Shown piece after piece: positions 35,346-43,573 of a DNA stretch of 64,000 nt. The first letter of the stretch is position 1. The number at the start of each line of letters is the position of its first letter. The translations under genes and the position numbers were made by a program. The stretch comes from Alkalihalobacillus alcalophilus ATCC 27647 = CGMCC 1.3604. GTDB taxonomy: Bacteria; Bacillota; Bacilli; Bacillales; Bacillaceae_D. The stretch covers positions 70,221 through 134,220 of the forward strand of contig NZ_ALPT02000001.1 of the NCBI RefSeq assembly GCF_000292245.2, given 5' to 3'. The notes below the pieces were generated by a model. It did no database searches and was not told where the DNA came from. It saw only the letters and a program-made list of their open reading frames with translations.

Positions 35346-36314
35346 ATGAAAAAAATCTTAATCATACATACAGGTGGTACGATTGCTATGCAAGAAGATG
35401 ATAGTGGTGCTGTTACCCCTTTTGATTCTAATCCATTATATTCCACTATTGAATCGCTATCAAGTATTGCCGCTATCGAAAATGATGACTATTTAAACAT
35501 CCCATCTCCTCATATGACTCCAGCATTAATGTTTGAACTCGCAAACCGTATCAAAAAAAGAGTGAGCGAAGAACATTTTACCGGGGTCGTCGTCACACAT
35601 GGGACAGATACGTTAGAAGAAACTGCTTATGTTTTAGACTTGCTATTAAATTGGGAAATTCCAGTCATCGTCACCGGCGCCATGCGTTCGAGTAATGAAT
35701 TGGGCTCAGATGGTCCACACAACCTGATCGCGGCTGTCAAAACAGCCGCTAGTGAACAAGCTGTTAACAAAGGGGTGCTGGTTGTTTTTAATGACGAAAT
35801 TCATACAGCCAAAAACGTGACAAAAACCCACTCTAGCAATATAGCGACTTTTCAAAGTCCACAATACGGTCCAATCGGCATTATCACAAAACAAACGGTC
35901 AGCTTCCACCATACTTTATCACAACGAGAAAGCTACAATGTGGAGAAACTGACAAAAAAGGTTATTCTGATAAAAACGTATGCAGGAATGCAAGCAGATA
36001 TTATTGAAGCCATTACTCATTCCGGAATTGACGGACTTGTCATTGAAGCATTTGGTCAAGGAAACGTACCACCAGCCATCGTGCCTGCATTAAAAGAAAC
36101 ACTTGACCGTGGCATTCCTGTTGTGCTCGTATCTCGTTGTTATAGCGGCATCGTTCAAGATGTTTATGGTTATGAAGGTGGCGGCAAACGTTTAAAAGAG
36201 CTAGGTGTCCTCTTCACGAACGGTCTAAACGGTCAAAAAGCCCGCTTAAAATTAATGGTCGCACTAGAATTAACAAACAATCAAACCGAATTACAAAATC
36301 TGTTTTTAAAATGA
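35346..36314 (+). CDS. ansA: L-asparaginase, type I-like
   Basis: Hydrolyses asparagine to aspartate and ammonia. Active-site threonine motifs are IHTGGTIAMQ (residue 10 region) and VVTHGTDTLEETAY (about 85), with TGAMRSSNELGSDGPHN downstream. 322 residues, no signal peptide, so cytosolic. One of four plus-strand genes in the window; a strong terminator follows at 36330. Ribosome site GAGGTGAAC upstream of ATG 35346. Confidence 0.93.
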   Translation: MKKILIIHTGGTIAMQEDDSGAVTPFDSNPLYSTIESLSSIAAIENDDYLNIPSPHMTPALMFELANRIKKRVSEEHFTGVVVTHGTDTLEETAYVLDLLLNWEIPVIVTGAMRSSNELGSDGPHNLIAAVKTAASEQAVNKGVLVVFNDEIHTAKNVTKTHSSNIATFQSPQYGPIGIITKQTVSFHHTLSQRESYNVEKLTKKVILIKTYAGMQADIIEAITHSGIDGLVIEAFGQGNVPPAIVPALKETLDRGIPVVLVSRCYSGIVQDVYGYEGGGKRLKELGVLFTNGLNGQKARLKLMVALELTNNQTELQNLFLK

Positions 36315-36329
36315 GAAAGCTCGTATTTA

Positions 36330-36367
36330 AGCCTCGACAATATCAAAATCGTCGAGGCTGTTTTTTT
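36330..36367 (+). terminator. Terminator downstream of ansA
   Basis: Perfect 9-bp stem AGCCTCGAC/GTCGAGGCT (36330-36338 with 36351-36359) followed by G and seven T on the plus strand. Confidence 0.92.
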
Positions 36368-36380
36368 ATTAAATTGAATG

Positions 36381-37346
36381 CTATGATTCCTTAGCTAAAA
36401 TGGACTTAACGATGCTGTCTCCGTGGAAACGGCCATTTTCAATAAAAATTTCATTTGCGTTATTTCCTGCTGCTATAACACCTGCTATATATAACCCTTG
36501 AACATTCGTTTCCATTGTCTCTTCATCAAATTTTGGTCTTCCGCTTTCGTCATCCACACCGACCCCAACATGTTTTAAAAATGCGTGGTCTGGATGATAT
36601 CCAGTCATTGCAAACACAAAATCAGCTTTTACTCGTTTCGTTTCGCCTTCCACCGAATAAATTACTTCTTCCTTTGTAATTTCGACGACTTCTGCCCCAA
36701 AGTGATGAGCAATCATTTCATTTCTAACAAGTGCCTCATATTCAGGTAATATCCACGGTTTGACACTAGAAGAATATTCAAGACCACGATATAAAACTGT
36801 CACATTTGCTCCTGCTTTTTCTAACTCGAGTGTCGCATCTACCGCTGAGTTTTTACCACCAATAACGACAACATCCTTCCCGAAAAAAGGATGTGCTTCC
36901 TTGAAGTAATGAAAAACATGTGCAGAATTTTCACCCGGAACATGTAAATAGTTAGGTGAATCATAATAGCCGGTCGCAATAATAACATATGCTGCCTCAT
37001 ATTGTTCTTTTTCCGTCACGACTTTAAAAGCATGACCTATTTTAGCAACTGACTCCACTTTTTCAAAAGAATGAATCCGGAGTTTTTTTCTTTTTACGAC
37101 ATCCCGGTAATAGGATAAGGCTTGATTTCTTTTTGGTTTTCGTTCTTCTGTTACAAAGGCGACATCGCCAATTTCTAAGCGTTCACTCGTACTAAAAAAC
37201 ATCTGGTGTGTTGGAAAACGGTAGATCGTATTGACAATGTTTTCTTTTTCAATGATGAGTGGGTCAAAGCCAGCTTCTTGACAGGAAATAGCGGCGGCAA
37301 GCCCACATGGTCCAGCTCCTATAATAATGATTTTTTCTCTTTTCAT
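36381..37346 (-). CDS. ypdA: YpdA, bacillithiol disulfide reductase family
   Basis: FAD/NADPH-dependent oxidoreductase proposed to reduce oxidised bacillithiol. FAD motif IIIGAGPCGLAAAIS at the N-terminus contains the conserved cysteine (Cys14) of this family; the second nucleotide motif is VVVIGGKNSAVDATLELEKAG (about residue 162); LYIAGVIAAGNN near the C-terminus is also characteristic. 321 residues. It faces ansA convergently. Confidence 0.9.
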   Translation of the reverse strand: MKREKIIIIGAGPCGLAAAISCQEAGFDPLIIEKENIVNTIYRFPTHQMFFSTSERLEIGDVAFVTEERKPKRNQALSYYRDVVKRKKLRIHSFEKVESVAKIGHAFKVVTEKEQYEAAYVIIATGYYDSPNYLHVPGENSAHVFHYFKEAHPFFGKDVVVIGGKNSAVDATLELEKAGANVTVLYRGLEYSSSVKPWILPEYEALVRNEMIAHHFGAEVVEITKEEVIYSVEGETKRVKADFVFAMTGYHPDHAFLKHVGVGVDDESGRPKFDEETMETNVQGLYIAGVIAAGNNANEIFIENGRFHGDSIVKSILAKES

Positions 37347-37428
37347 TTACCCCACTCCATTTCGTTACCACACAATCACAAAAGCTTCATTCACCGCTCT
37401 AATTAAGCCTATATACTTACAATTTATT

Positions 37429-38343
37429 TTATTTCTCTAAAGATAACGTAATTAATTTTTCGATCATCTCATCATAATCTAAACCAATTTCTTTTGCTGC
37501 ATCGGGATAAAGACTTGTCGGTGTCATTCCTGGTAATGTATTCACTTCTAAAATAACCGGATCGCCTTGTTCCGGGATGATAAAATCAACACGTGAGTAA
37601 ATATCACAGCCTAATACTTGATGGGCAAGAACGGCGTGTTTTTGAACATATTCTGTTTGTTCAGCCGAAATTCGAGCTGGAATAATATGCTCACTCATAC
37701 CAGCTGCGTATTTTGCTTCATAGTCATAATGTTTATTCTTTGACACGATTTCTACAACTGGTAATGCTTTTTCATCACCTTTATTCCCAAGGACCGCAAC
37801 GGTTACTTCAATACCTTTAATAAATTCTTCCAGTAAAATCGTTTCATCTAATTGAAAGGCTTCCTTAATGCCATTTTTAAGCGTTTCTTCGTCCTCGGCA
37901 ATCGTAATTCCGATCGTTGAACCTTCTTGATTTGGTTTTACGACAACAGGATAATCTACATCACAAATAAAGTCTTCTTCTTTAAAACTATGTTTAAACA
38001 GTACTTGCTCTTTTGCGATTCTTGTACCTGCACGATTAAAAAAGAGTTTCGACTTTGCTTTATCAATGGCCAAGGCTGAACCTTGAACCCCTGAACCAAC
38101 ATATGGAATTTTTAGCATATCTAATAAAGCTTGAACTTTTCCGTCTTCACCATACCGGCCGTGTAAACCAATATAGACAATATCGACATCTAACTGAATA
38201 ATTTCTTCTAATTCGTTTGGATTAAAGTCAATCCCAATCACTTCATGTCCTTTATTTTTTAAAGCTGTCATAATTCCTTTACCTGATGAAAGCGATACTT
38301 CACGCTCCGCTGAAACTCCTCCGTATAACACCGCAATTTTCAT
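37429..38343 (-). CDS. ddl: D-alanine--D-alanine ligase
   Basis: Makes the D-Ala-D-Ala dipeptide for peptidoglycan. Motifs: VLYGGVSAEREVSLSSG at the N-terminus, GLHGRYGEDGKVQALLDMLK (residues 59-78), VVKPNQEGSTIGI, and the C-terminal EVNTLPGMTPTSLYPDAA. YEAKYAAGMSEHI forms the omega-loop, with the tyrosine typical of D-Ala rather than D-lactate specificity. 304 residues, the compact form. Element E2 lies about 200 nt upstream. Confidence 0.93.
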   Translation of the reverse strand: MKIAVLYGGVSAEREVSLSSGKGIMTALKNKGHEVIGIDFNPNELEEIIQLDVDIVYIGLHGRYGEDGKVQALLDMLKIPYVGSGVQGSALAIDKAKSKLFFNRAGTRIAKEQVLFKHSFKEEDFICDVDYPVVVKPNQEGSTIGITIAEDEETLKNGIKEAFQLDETILLEEFIKGIEVTVAVLGNKGDEKALPVVEIVSKNKHYDYEAKYAAGMSEHIIPARISAEQTEYVQKHAVLAHQVLGCDIYSRVDFIIPEQGDPVILEVNTLPGMTPTSLYPDAAKEIGLDYDEMIEKLITLSLEK

Positions 38344-38710
38344 AGATGTCTCATCTCCTATTTATATATGTACATTAGTTTATTCGCCCACATGTTTTCT
38401 GGTCACTTGATCCAAACCGCATCATTATTTTAACAGAAAGAAGGCAATAAGAAAAAGAAAACTCACCAAGAGGTAACCCTTTTTCATATAGAGTAGCGTT
38501 ATGTGCTTCATTTCCTGCTCTTTCTTGAACCATTACTAATAACTCACCTTTCGCTTTCGCATCGAGAAAATCCGTTCAACTAGTTGGCAGAGTGAAAGGG
38601 AAGCTCTTAAACAAAAGCCCTTGATACGTTAGAAAAGCGAGAACGCACTATCACACCAAACGGATAAACTGTGCATTAAGAAAAAATAGACAATGCTCTT
38701 CTTCGGCGGT

Positions 38711-38829
38711 CGCTCCCAAACAGACACTCCGCGTCCTTGCCGAGAACCTCATGAGCCTCCTCAGCACGCTTGCGGGGTCTCATTGGACGGTTTATTCCTG
38801 CGGGAGTCTCCGTGTCTGTTTGTCCGCTA
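38711..38829. repeat. GC-rich hairpin core, type b (in E2)
   Basis: Outer stem AAACAGACAC/GTGTCTGTTT (38718-38727 with 38812-38821). The second stem is partly decayed here (TTGCCGAGAACC in place of TGCAGGAACC), suggesting that this copy is degenerating. Confidence 0.75.
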
Positions 38830-39141
38830 GATAATGGAATCAAATCTAGGTTCGGTTTTCTTATTGAATAAAAAACAGTCCTTACTTCAAAGTACATGAG
38901 CTTGAGAATGATTTTTCTCCTTCCATGACTCATTCCGTTACAGTTGTAAACCAATCAGTTAGCTAGATTATCGAGCTTGTTTCGATTTGAATCATGTCTT
39001 TTCATGACGGCAGACTCAGGAAAAAATAGGGGGCAACGACCTATTTAGTTCCATAACCAACAAAGTGAAGAAGAAGGTTTTTCTTCGTTAGAAATAGCTG
39101 ATTGAGAATGGCCATATCATCAAGCCTCTCCACGACACTTA

Positions 39142-39264
39142 GCGGACAAAACCATACGGAGACTCCCGCGGGAATAAACCGTGGAGCGAGACCCCGCAAG
39201 GCTTGCCGAGGAGGCTCGCCAGGTTCCCGCAGGACGCGGAGTATGGTTTTGGGAGCGACAGCCG
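39142..39264. repeat. GC-rich hairpin core, type a (in E2)
   Basis: Outer stem AAAACCATAC/GTATGGTTTT (39148-39157 with 39241-39250), then GCGGGAA/TTCCCGC and GCGAG/CTCGC. This copy is nearly identical to the E1 type a core in the opposite orientation. Confidence 0.8.
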
Positions 39265-39413
39265 AAGCTCTTCATTTTACTGCACAGTTTCCTTCAACAG
39301 CCTACGAAGAGATGGGTTCAGACTGTCAACGATTGAACCGTTCATGTAAAGTCAATCTCTATCAACAGTTAAGGGTTGATTATACGCTGCGAAAGTTGAG
39401 TAATAAAAAATAA

Positions 39414-39444
39414 AAACTCGATGACTAAAAATGTCACCAAGTTT
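39414..39444 (-). terminator. Terminator overlapping the mecA-like stop
   Basis: 12-bp stem with G-U pairs (39414-39425 with 39433-39444), loop ATTTTTA on the minus strand and a T-rich tail. It lies 12 nt from the end of E2. Confidence 0.75.
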
Positions 39445-40042
39445 ATTTTTGCACAAAGGATTGATACAGCTTGTATATTGCTTCAAATTCAATAATTTCT
39501 TTTCCATACTCTTTAATTCGATATATAGAAGCCGTAGAAGAATTTCCATATTCAGATAATAAAGAGATAAAAGCCTCTTCTTTTAACTGTTCAATATCAA
39601 ACTCCTCAAACTTTAAGAAATAACGATTTTCAAATGAATAAAAGGAGCCACCGATTACCCCAAACGCGTATAAACGCTCCGCTAATTGAATAACATCCTC
39701 TAAATCATAAAATTCGAATAAAATATCTTCACTTTCATCAAGTGTTACTTGCATTTCAATATATCCTTCTTCAAAGGCGTCCAAATCAAAATCATCATCA
39801 ACTGCACCTTTTGTAACGATAATGACCATACCTTGTGCAGGCATTGCGAAAACTTCAACAGCAATAGGACCATCGATCTTAAAGCCTAATTCATCATCTG
39901 CTTCAAGCATCATATCACGAAATAAATCATGAACTTTAGGCACATCCTGCCATAAATCTTCTTTTGTAATGCCTCTTTCATTCATATCATCGAAAGTTAA
40001 GAATGCTTTAAATTTATTTATATCTAAACGTTCTAACCGCAC
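39443..40042 (-). CDS. ypbH: MecA-family adaptor protein (YpbH-like)
   Basis: Adaptor that delivers substrates to the ClpCP protease. The N-terminal substrate-binding part (MRLERLDINKFKAFLTFDDM...GITKEDLW) and the C-terminal ClpC-binding part (LEDVIQLAERL, LYAFGVIGGSFYSFENRYFLKFEE) are both present in 199 residues. It could be MecA or its paralogue YpbH; position in the ypb cluster favours YpbH. E2 has inserted just past its terminator. Confidence 0.85.
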   Translation of the reverse strand: MRLERLDINKFKAFLTFDDMNERGITKEDLWQDVPKVHDLFRDMMLEADDELGFKIDGPIAVEVFAMPAQGMVIIVTKGAVDDDFDLDAFEEGYIEMQVTLDESEDILFEFYDLEDVIQLAERLYAFGVIGGSFYSFENRYFLKFEEFDIEQLKEEAFISLLSEYGNSSTASIYRIKEYGKEIIEFEAIYKLYQSFVQK

Positions 40043-40222
40043 TCATGTCCCTCCTTCATTACGCAAAACAATATTCATCCCTTAAAGGAAATGACGCTTA
40101 ATAAAAGCCATCCTTTAAACTATAAACGTCCAAATGAAGCCGTTCATATGAGTAAAAGATCTCTTACCATACGGTATGTGAGAACACAAAAGAAGGTTCT
40201 AGTTCGTTGACCGTGTACAAAC

Positions 40223-41125
40223 CTAATTATCTGTGATTATTTTTTTTATCCAGCTATCCCTAGCCTCGAAATTTTGTTCAATTAAAAAACGTGTCCATTT
40301 TTTATCCTGAAGTTGCAAAAAAGCCGCTCCGACTACCCCTATCGTAAGAGCTCGTTTTTTTTCCTCTAAGGTCAAAAGCAACTTTTGGGTTTTCGCTACA
40401 TTCTTTTCATGTGTACATGAGGTAATAAAAATAGAAGCATCCGTTTCGTTTAAAACTAATTCTACATCTTCAGCTGGGATTCCTTCTCCTAAATAAAGGA
40501 CAGAAAAGCCTTTTCTTCTCAAAAATAAAGAAAAAGATAATAACTGTAAATCATTTGTTTCATCCGGTCCACATACGAGCAATACTTTTGGTAAAAAGCT
40601 ATTTACAGGCAACCCTTGATAAATTTGACCAATTTTTACTCGAATAAATGTGGAAACAAAATGCTCATGTGCCTTTGTAATCTGAGCTTCTTCCCATAAT
40701 GCTGCAACTTTGATTAAAAGTGCTTCTAAAATTTCAATTGACACTTTCTCAAAACTAAATAAACTAAAAGCTTTATTTAACAATTGTTGAGCTTGGTTCT
40801 CATTAAAAGATAAAAGAGCACATAAAAGCTCTTCTGCTAATTGCACTGTGTAATCCTCATTTGTGGACACATTTAGTTTACTTGTTGGTTCTTGTTCTTT
40901 TTTCAGCAAATCGATAGCTTGTCCGATCGGAAAACCATGATTCACTTTATTAATAAGCCATTTTAAAATTAAAACATGTTCTTCTGAATATAGACGATGT
41001 CCTGCTTGATTTCTTTTCGGCTCGATAAATTGATAGCGCCGCTCCCATGCCCGTAATGTTCCTGGCTGAAGATCAAGCATTTTCGCTATTGCTTTTATAT
41101 TGTACTTTCCATCCGTAGAAGCCAT
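40223..41125 (-). CDS. MerR-type regulator with a B12-binding-like domain
   Basis: N-terminal MerR helix-turn-helix (YNIKAIAKMLDLQPGTLRAWERRYQFIEPKR, residues 8-40), a helical cap domain (about 90-165, with ALWEEAQITKAHEHFVSTFIR) and a Rossmann-like cobalamin domain (180-295). CarH/LitR-type proteins bind cobalamin through ExHxxG; here the site reads E189-T-N191-D-L-Q194, so the ligand histidine and the glycine are both missing. It may therefore act without B12, as CarA-type repressors can. 300 residues. No carotenoid or light gene is adjacent. Target genes unknown. Confidence 0.85.
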   Translation of the reverse strand: MASTDGKYNIKAIAKMLDLQPGTLRAWERRYQFIEPKRNQAGHRLYSEEHVLILKWLINKVNHGFPIGQAIDLLKKEQEPTSKLNVSTNEDYTVQLAEELLCALLSFNENQAQQLLNKAFSLFSFEKVSIEILEALLIKVAALWEEAQITKAHEHFVSTFIRVKIGQIYQGLPVNSFLPKVLLVCGPDETNDLQLLSFSLFLRRKGFSVLYLGEGIPAEDVELVLNETDASIFITSCTHEKNVAKTQKLLLTLEEKKRALTIGVVGAAFLQLQDKKWTRFLIEQNFEARDSWIKKIITDN

Positions 41126-41225
41126 GCTCCCTCTCCTATCTTAACTAGCTCCATTAACAGGTAGAATGATATGATTGCTTCATAAAGTATAGCGAAACAT
41201 AAATCATGTGTAAACAAAGGTGTTC

Positions 41226-41993
41226 CTAATCGCTTTTTTTGAGCTCTAACAAATGAGTTTCGCTTTTAGCTCCGAGCCTTAATGGTAAAATCGATGTTCC
41301 GTAACCGTTGCTAATAAGGGTAGTTAAAGACCCGTCCGTTTTAATCGTTCCCAATTTTTCCAGTGCTAAACCAAATAAACGAATTTGCCCCCCATGTGTA
41401 TGCCCAGACAAAAGTAATGAAAATGGGTGCTCATTTGGCAAATAAGATTCTACGATCGGAAAATGGCTAATTAAAATCGTAAAAGCCTCTGCAGAAAGTT
41501 GACTATAGACCTCTAAATGATCAATCGGCTTGTCCAACTCATCCACACCAAACAAAACGATTTCCGCAGTTCCCTTTTGTATTTTCACCTGTTCATTTTT
41601 TAAGACATGAACATTATACTTATCAAACAATTCCGTCAGTTTTCTCACATCTACTTCTACATCATTGTTACCCCAAACAAAATAAACATCAGCTAACTGT
41701 TTTAATTTTAAGATATTCTCCTCAACTCGTGCCATTGGAACCGTACTTTCAACAAAGTCACCGCCAATAATGACAAGATCACATTCACCTTTTAAGGCAT
41801 CAATCATTTTCGAATCAAGTTGACGACGATGGACATCTGAAATAAAAAATATTTTATACCCATCAAAAGAACTTGGTAAATCTTTAAATGAAAGTCGTTG
41901 TTTTAAGACACGATTTTGGTTCGCTTCGTAATACATATAAGCTAAGGTTGCCGAAGCTCCTAATCCAATTAATGTTAATAGTGTTTTCTTCAT
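41226..41993 (-). CDS. ypbG: Metallophosphoesterase (YpbG-like)
   Basis: Calcineurin-like phosphoesterase anchored by one N-terminal transmembrane helix (LLTLIGLGASATLAYMYY). Metal-binding motifs in order: FFISDVHRRQ, IIGGDFVE, VWGNNDVE, ISHFPIVE and SGHTHGGQ. 255 residues, full length. Natural substrate unknown. ATG 41993 follows AGGAGGAG. Same place as ypbG in B. subtilis. Confidence 0.88.
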   Translation of the reverse strand: MKKTLLTLIGLGASATLAYMYYEANQNRVLKQRLSFKDLPSSFDGYKIFFISDVHRRQLDSKMIDALKGECDLVIIGGDFVESTVPMARVEENILKLKQLADVYFVWGNNDVEVDVRKLTELFDKYNVHVLKNEQVKIQKGTAEIVLFGVDELDKPIDHLEVYSQLSAEAFTILISHFPIVESYLPNEHPFSLLLSGHTHGGQIRLFGLALEKLGTIKTDGSLTTLISNGYGTSILPLRLGAKSETHLLELKKSD

Positions 41994-42023
41994 TTCGTTC
42001 TCCTCCTAATACGATATAGGAAT

Positions 42024-42066
42024 GATAAACTCCCATCCTCAGCAGACGTGAAGATGGGAGTTTATC
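42024..42066. terminator. Long perfect hairpin between the sigma operon and ypbG
   Basis: 14-bp perfect stem GATAAACTCCCATC/GATGGGAGTTTATC (42024-42037 with 42053-42066). It lies 36 nt past the anti-sigma stop and before the ypbG ribosome site. There is no strong T run, so it may terminate poorly, or act as a processing or regulatory hairpin. Confidence 0.5.
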
Positions 42067-42101
42067 GTTACCTCTCATAAGATTCCATTCTTTAGGAAAA
42101 A

Positions 42102-42888
42102 TTATGATTCAACCCAATGCATATTTTCAATAATCCATTGACTATATTCAATAATTGGTTCTCCTGTACTCACATAATCGATTATGACATACACAATTGA
42201 AAAATCGCCTTTTCTTTCCACTATAAGATATATTAAATCGTCTCCATTTTCAAAATATCTTTGTTCAAATTGTCGTTCCGAAGAAAAATAGAGTGGGACT
42301 TCCAAATCGATTTCGACTAATTGATTATTGACAGCAAAATCGTTCAAAAATCTTGATAATGATTCTTCATCACTCACTTCTTCTATTTTAAGAAATGGCT
42401 GTTCATTCGTTTCTGTATGATGAAAAGAAACAGATTCCCGTTCAACTGACATCGTAACAGCCACCGGAACCTCTGTCCAAAAATGCATTTGTCCGGATTG
42501 AATTTCAACAAGTTCACTATCTCGTTCTTCATATGAGTCGTCCGCTCTATTTTCCATATCTGGTTCTGACTGGAATAACTCAACCTCAACTTGTTCTGCA
42601 TCTTCGCTAACAGCCCTTTCAAATTCCTCACTTTCAGATGAATCGGAAGATGATAGTTGATGATCACTCGTCATTTGGGTAAATATATAACCGATCCCGA
42701 GAAACAAAAGAATTCCCGCACAAATAGAAGCCCATCTCCAATAAGGGTTTCCTTTCCTTTGAAATCGTCCTTCTTCGCCTTCCTCCTTTTTTATCTTTCC
42801 ATAATTTGATCAGCTGAATTTTGAGATGGAAGCTCATCATATTGTTTTTTAAGTTTTTCATCTTTTGTTCAAAAGGCTCCAAACTCAT
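42102..42888 (-). pseudogene. Anti-sigma factor, coding frame broken twice
   Basis: Presumed membrane anti-sigma factor of the ECF sigma gene that it overlaps (ATGA at 42888). Translation from ATG 42888 gives MSLEPFEQK. The anti-sigma-like continuation DEKLKKQYDELPSQNSADQ is one frame back (from about 42862). A second -1 step near 42795 leads into EGRFQRKGNPYWRWASIC, the transmembrane helix (AGILLFLGIGYIF) and a 190-residue extracytoplasmic domain rich in acidic residues. Both steps are at A-runs and each would be repaired by one added A. This means a real double lesion, unusual recoding, or base-calling error. As given, no intact protein is made; the long 3' frame starts at TTG 42707. Confidence 0.7.
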
Positions 42889-43415
42889 ATCTGTTCACCT
42901 ACTTTTTTATACTTTTCCTTTAGTTTTTTTTTCGCACGTAACATCCTTGATTTTACTGCTCCCTCACTTACATTCAACACATCGGCAATTTCGTAATAAC
43001 TTAAATCATGAAAATAATGTAAGATAATCGGAACTTTATATTTAGAATCTAAATCTTGAATATAGTAATGTAATTCCCTTGCTTCTTCATCAAAATGTTT
43101 CTCTAAGTAAACAGTCGCACCTTGCTCTTCGTTTAATTGCTTTATTTTTCGTTTTTGCCTTTGCTCATGACGATAAATATCACGAACTACATTTAAAGTT
43201 AACGAATACAACCATGTCGTAAACTTACCATGTGTATGCTTGGGCAAAAATCGATACACTTTAATAAATACCTCTTGGGTGACATCATCTATTTGGGCAT
43301 GTGACACACCAAGTTGATAGCAAAACTTTTCAACTGTTTTTAAATGGGTTTTGATTAAGTGGTGAAAGGCATCTTCATCACCTTTTTTCGCAAGAGCTAA
43401 CCATTCTTCTTCCAT
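42885..43415 (-). CDS. ECF-family RNA polymerase sigma factor
   Basis: Group IV sigma factor of 176 residues. Region 2 (GDEDAFHHLIKTHLKTVEKFCYQLG...DDVTQEVFIKVYRFL, GKFTTWLYSLTLNVVRDIYR) binds the -10 element; region 4 (LHYFHDLSYYEIADVLNVSEGAVKSRMLRAKKKLKE) is a helix-turn-helix for the -35. It resembles the SigX/SigW group, but I cannot fix the subgroup. The stop overlaps the anti-sigma start. Its regulator gene appears broken, which would leave the sigma factor unrestrained if the lesion is real. Confidence 0.92.
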   Translation of the reverse strand: MEEEWLALAKKGDEDAFHHLIKTHLKTVEKFCYQLGVSHAQIDDVTQEVFIKVYRFLPKHTHGKFTTWLYSLTLNVVRDIYRHEQRQKRKIKQLNEEQGATVYLEKHFDEEARELHYYIQDLDSKYKVPIILHYFHDLSYYEIADVLNVSEGAVKSRMLRAKKKLKEKYKKVGEQI

Positions 43416-43537
43416 CAGAACTAATGACCTCCTACATCAACGACTAAACAGTTATGAAGAGGATAAAAAAGATTATTCCTCTATGTAACGCTCGTTAAGT
43501 CTAATACGTTTCATTTTTTTATTCAAACATAAAGAAA

Positions 43538-43566
43538 AGGGTGAGTCCTAATTACTGACTTACCCT
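43538..43566 (-). terminator. Terminator downstream of the M20 amidohydrolase
   Basis: Stem AGGGTGAGTC/GACTTACCCT with one mismatch (43538-43547 with 43557-43566) followed by TTTCTTT on the minus strand. Confidence 0.8.
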
Positions 43567-43573
43567 CTTCCAG

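Larger units (their letters stand above)
38543..39401. mobile_element. Repeat element E2 (MITE-like, reverse orientation to E1)
   Basis: Right end is the full inverted terminus (complement of ACTCAACTTTCGC at 39389-39401). The left end (38543-38554) is degenerate, CTCACCTTTCGC, lacking the first base, with a small TTTCGC duplication. Direct repeats AATAA flank it (38538-38542 and 39402-39406). The interior carries hairpin cores type b (about 38711-38829) and a (39142-39264). Read as reverse complement it is collinear with E1 throughout. No transposase. It fills 38344-39442 together with about 200 bases (38344-38542) in which I see no supported gene. Confidence 0.82.

Noticed and set aside
38343..38540. 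Possible 47- or 20-residue minus-strand ORFs upstream of ddl
   Set aside because: The longer has no recognisable character; the 20-residue hydrophobic one lacks a ribosome site.
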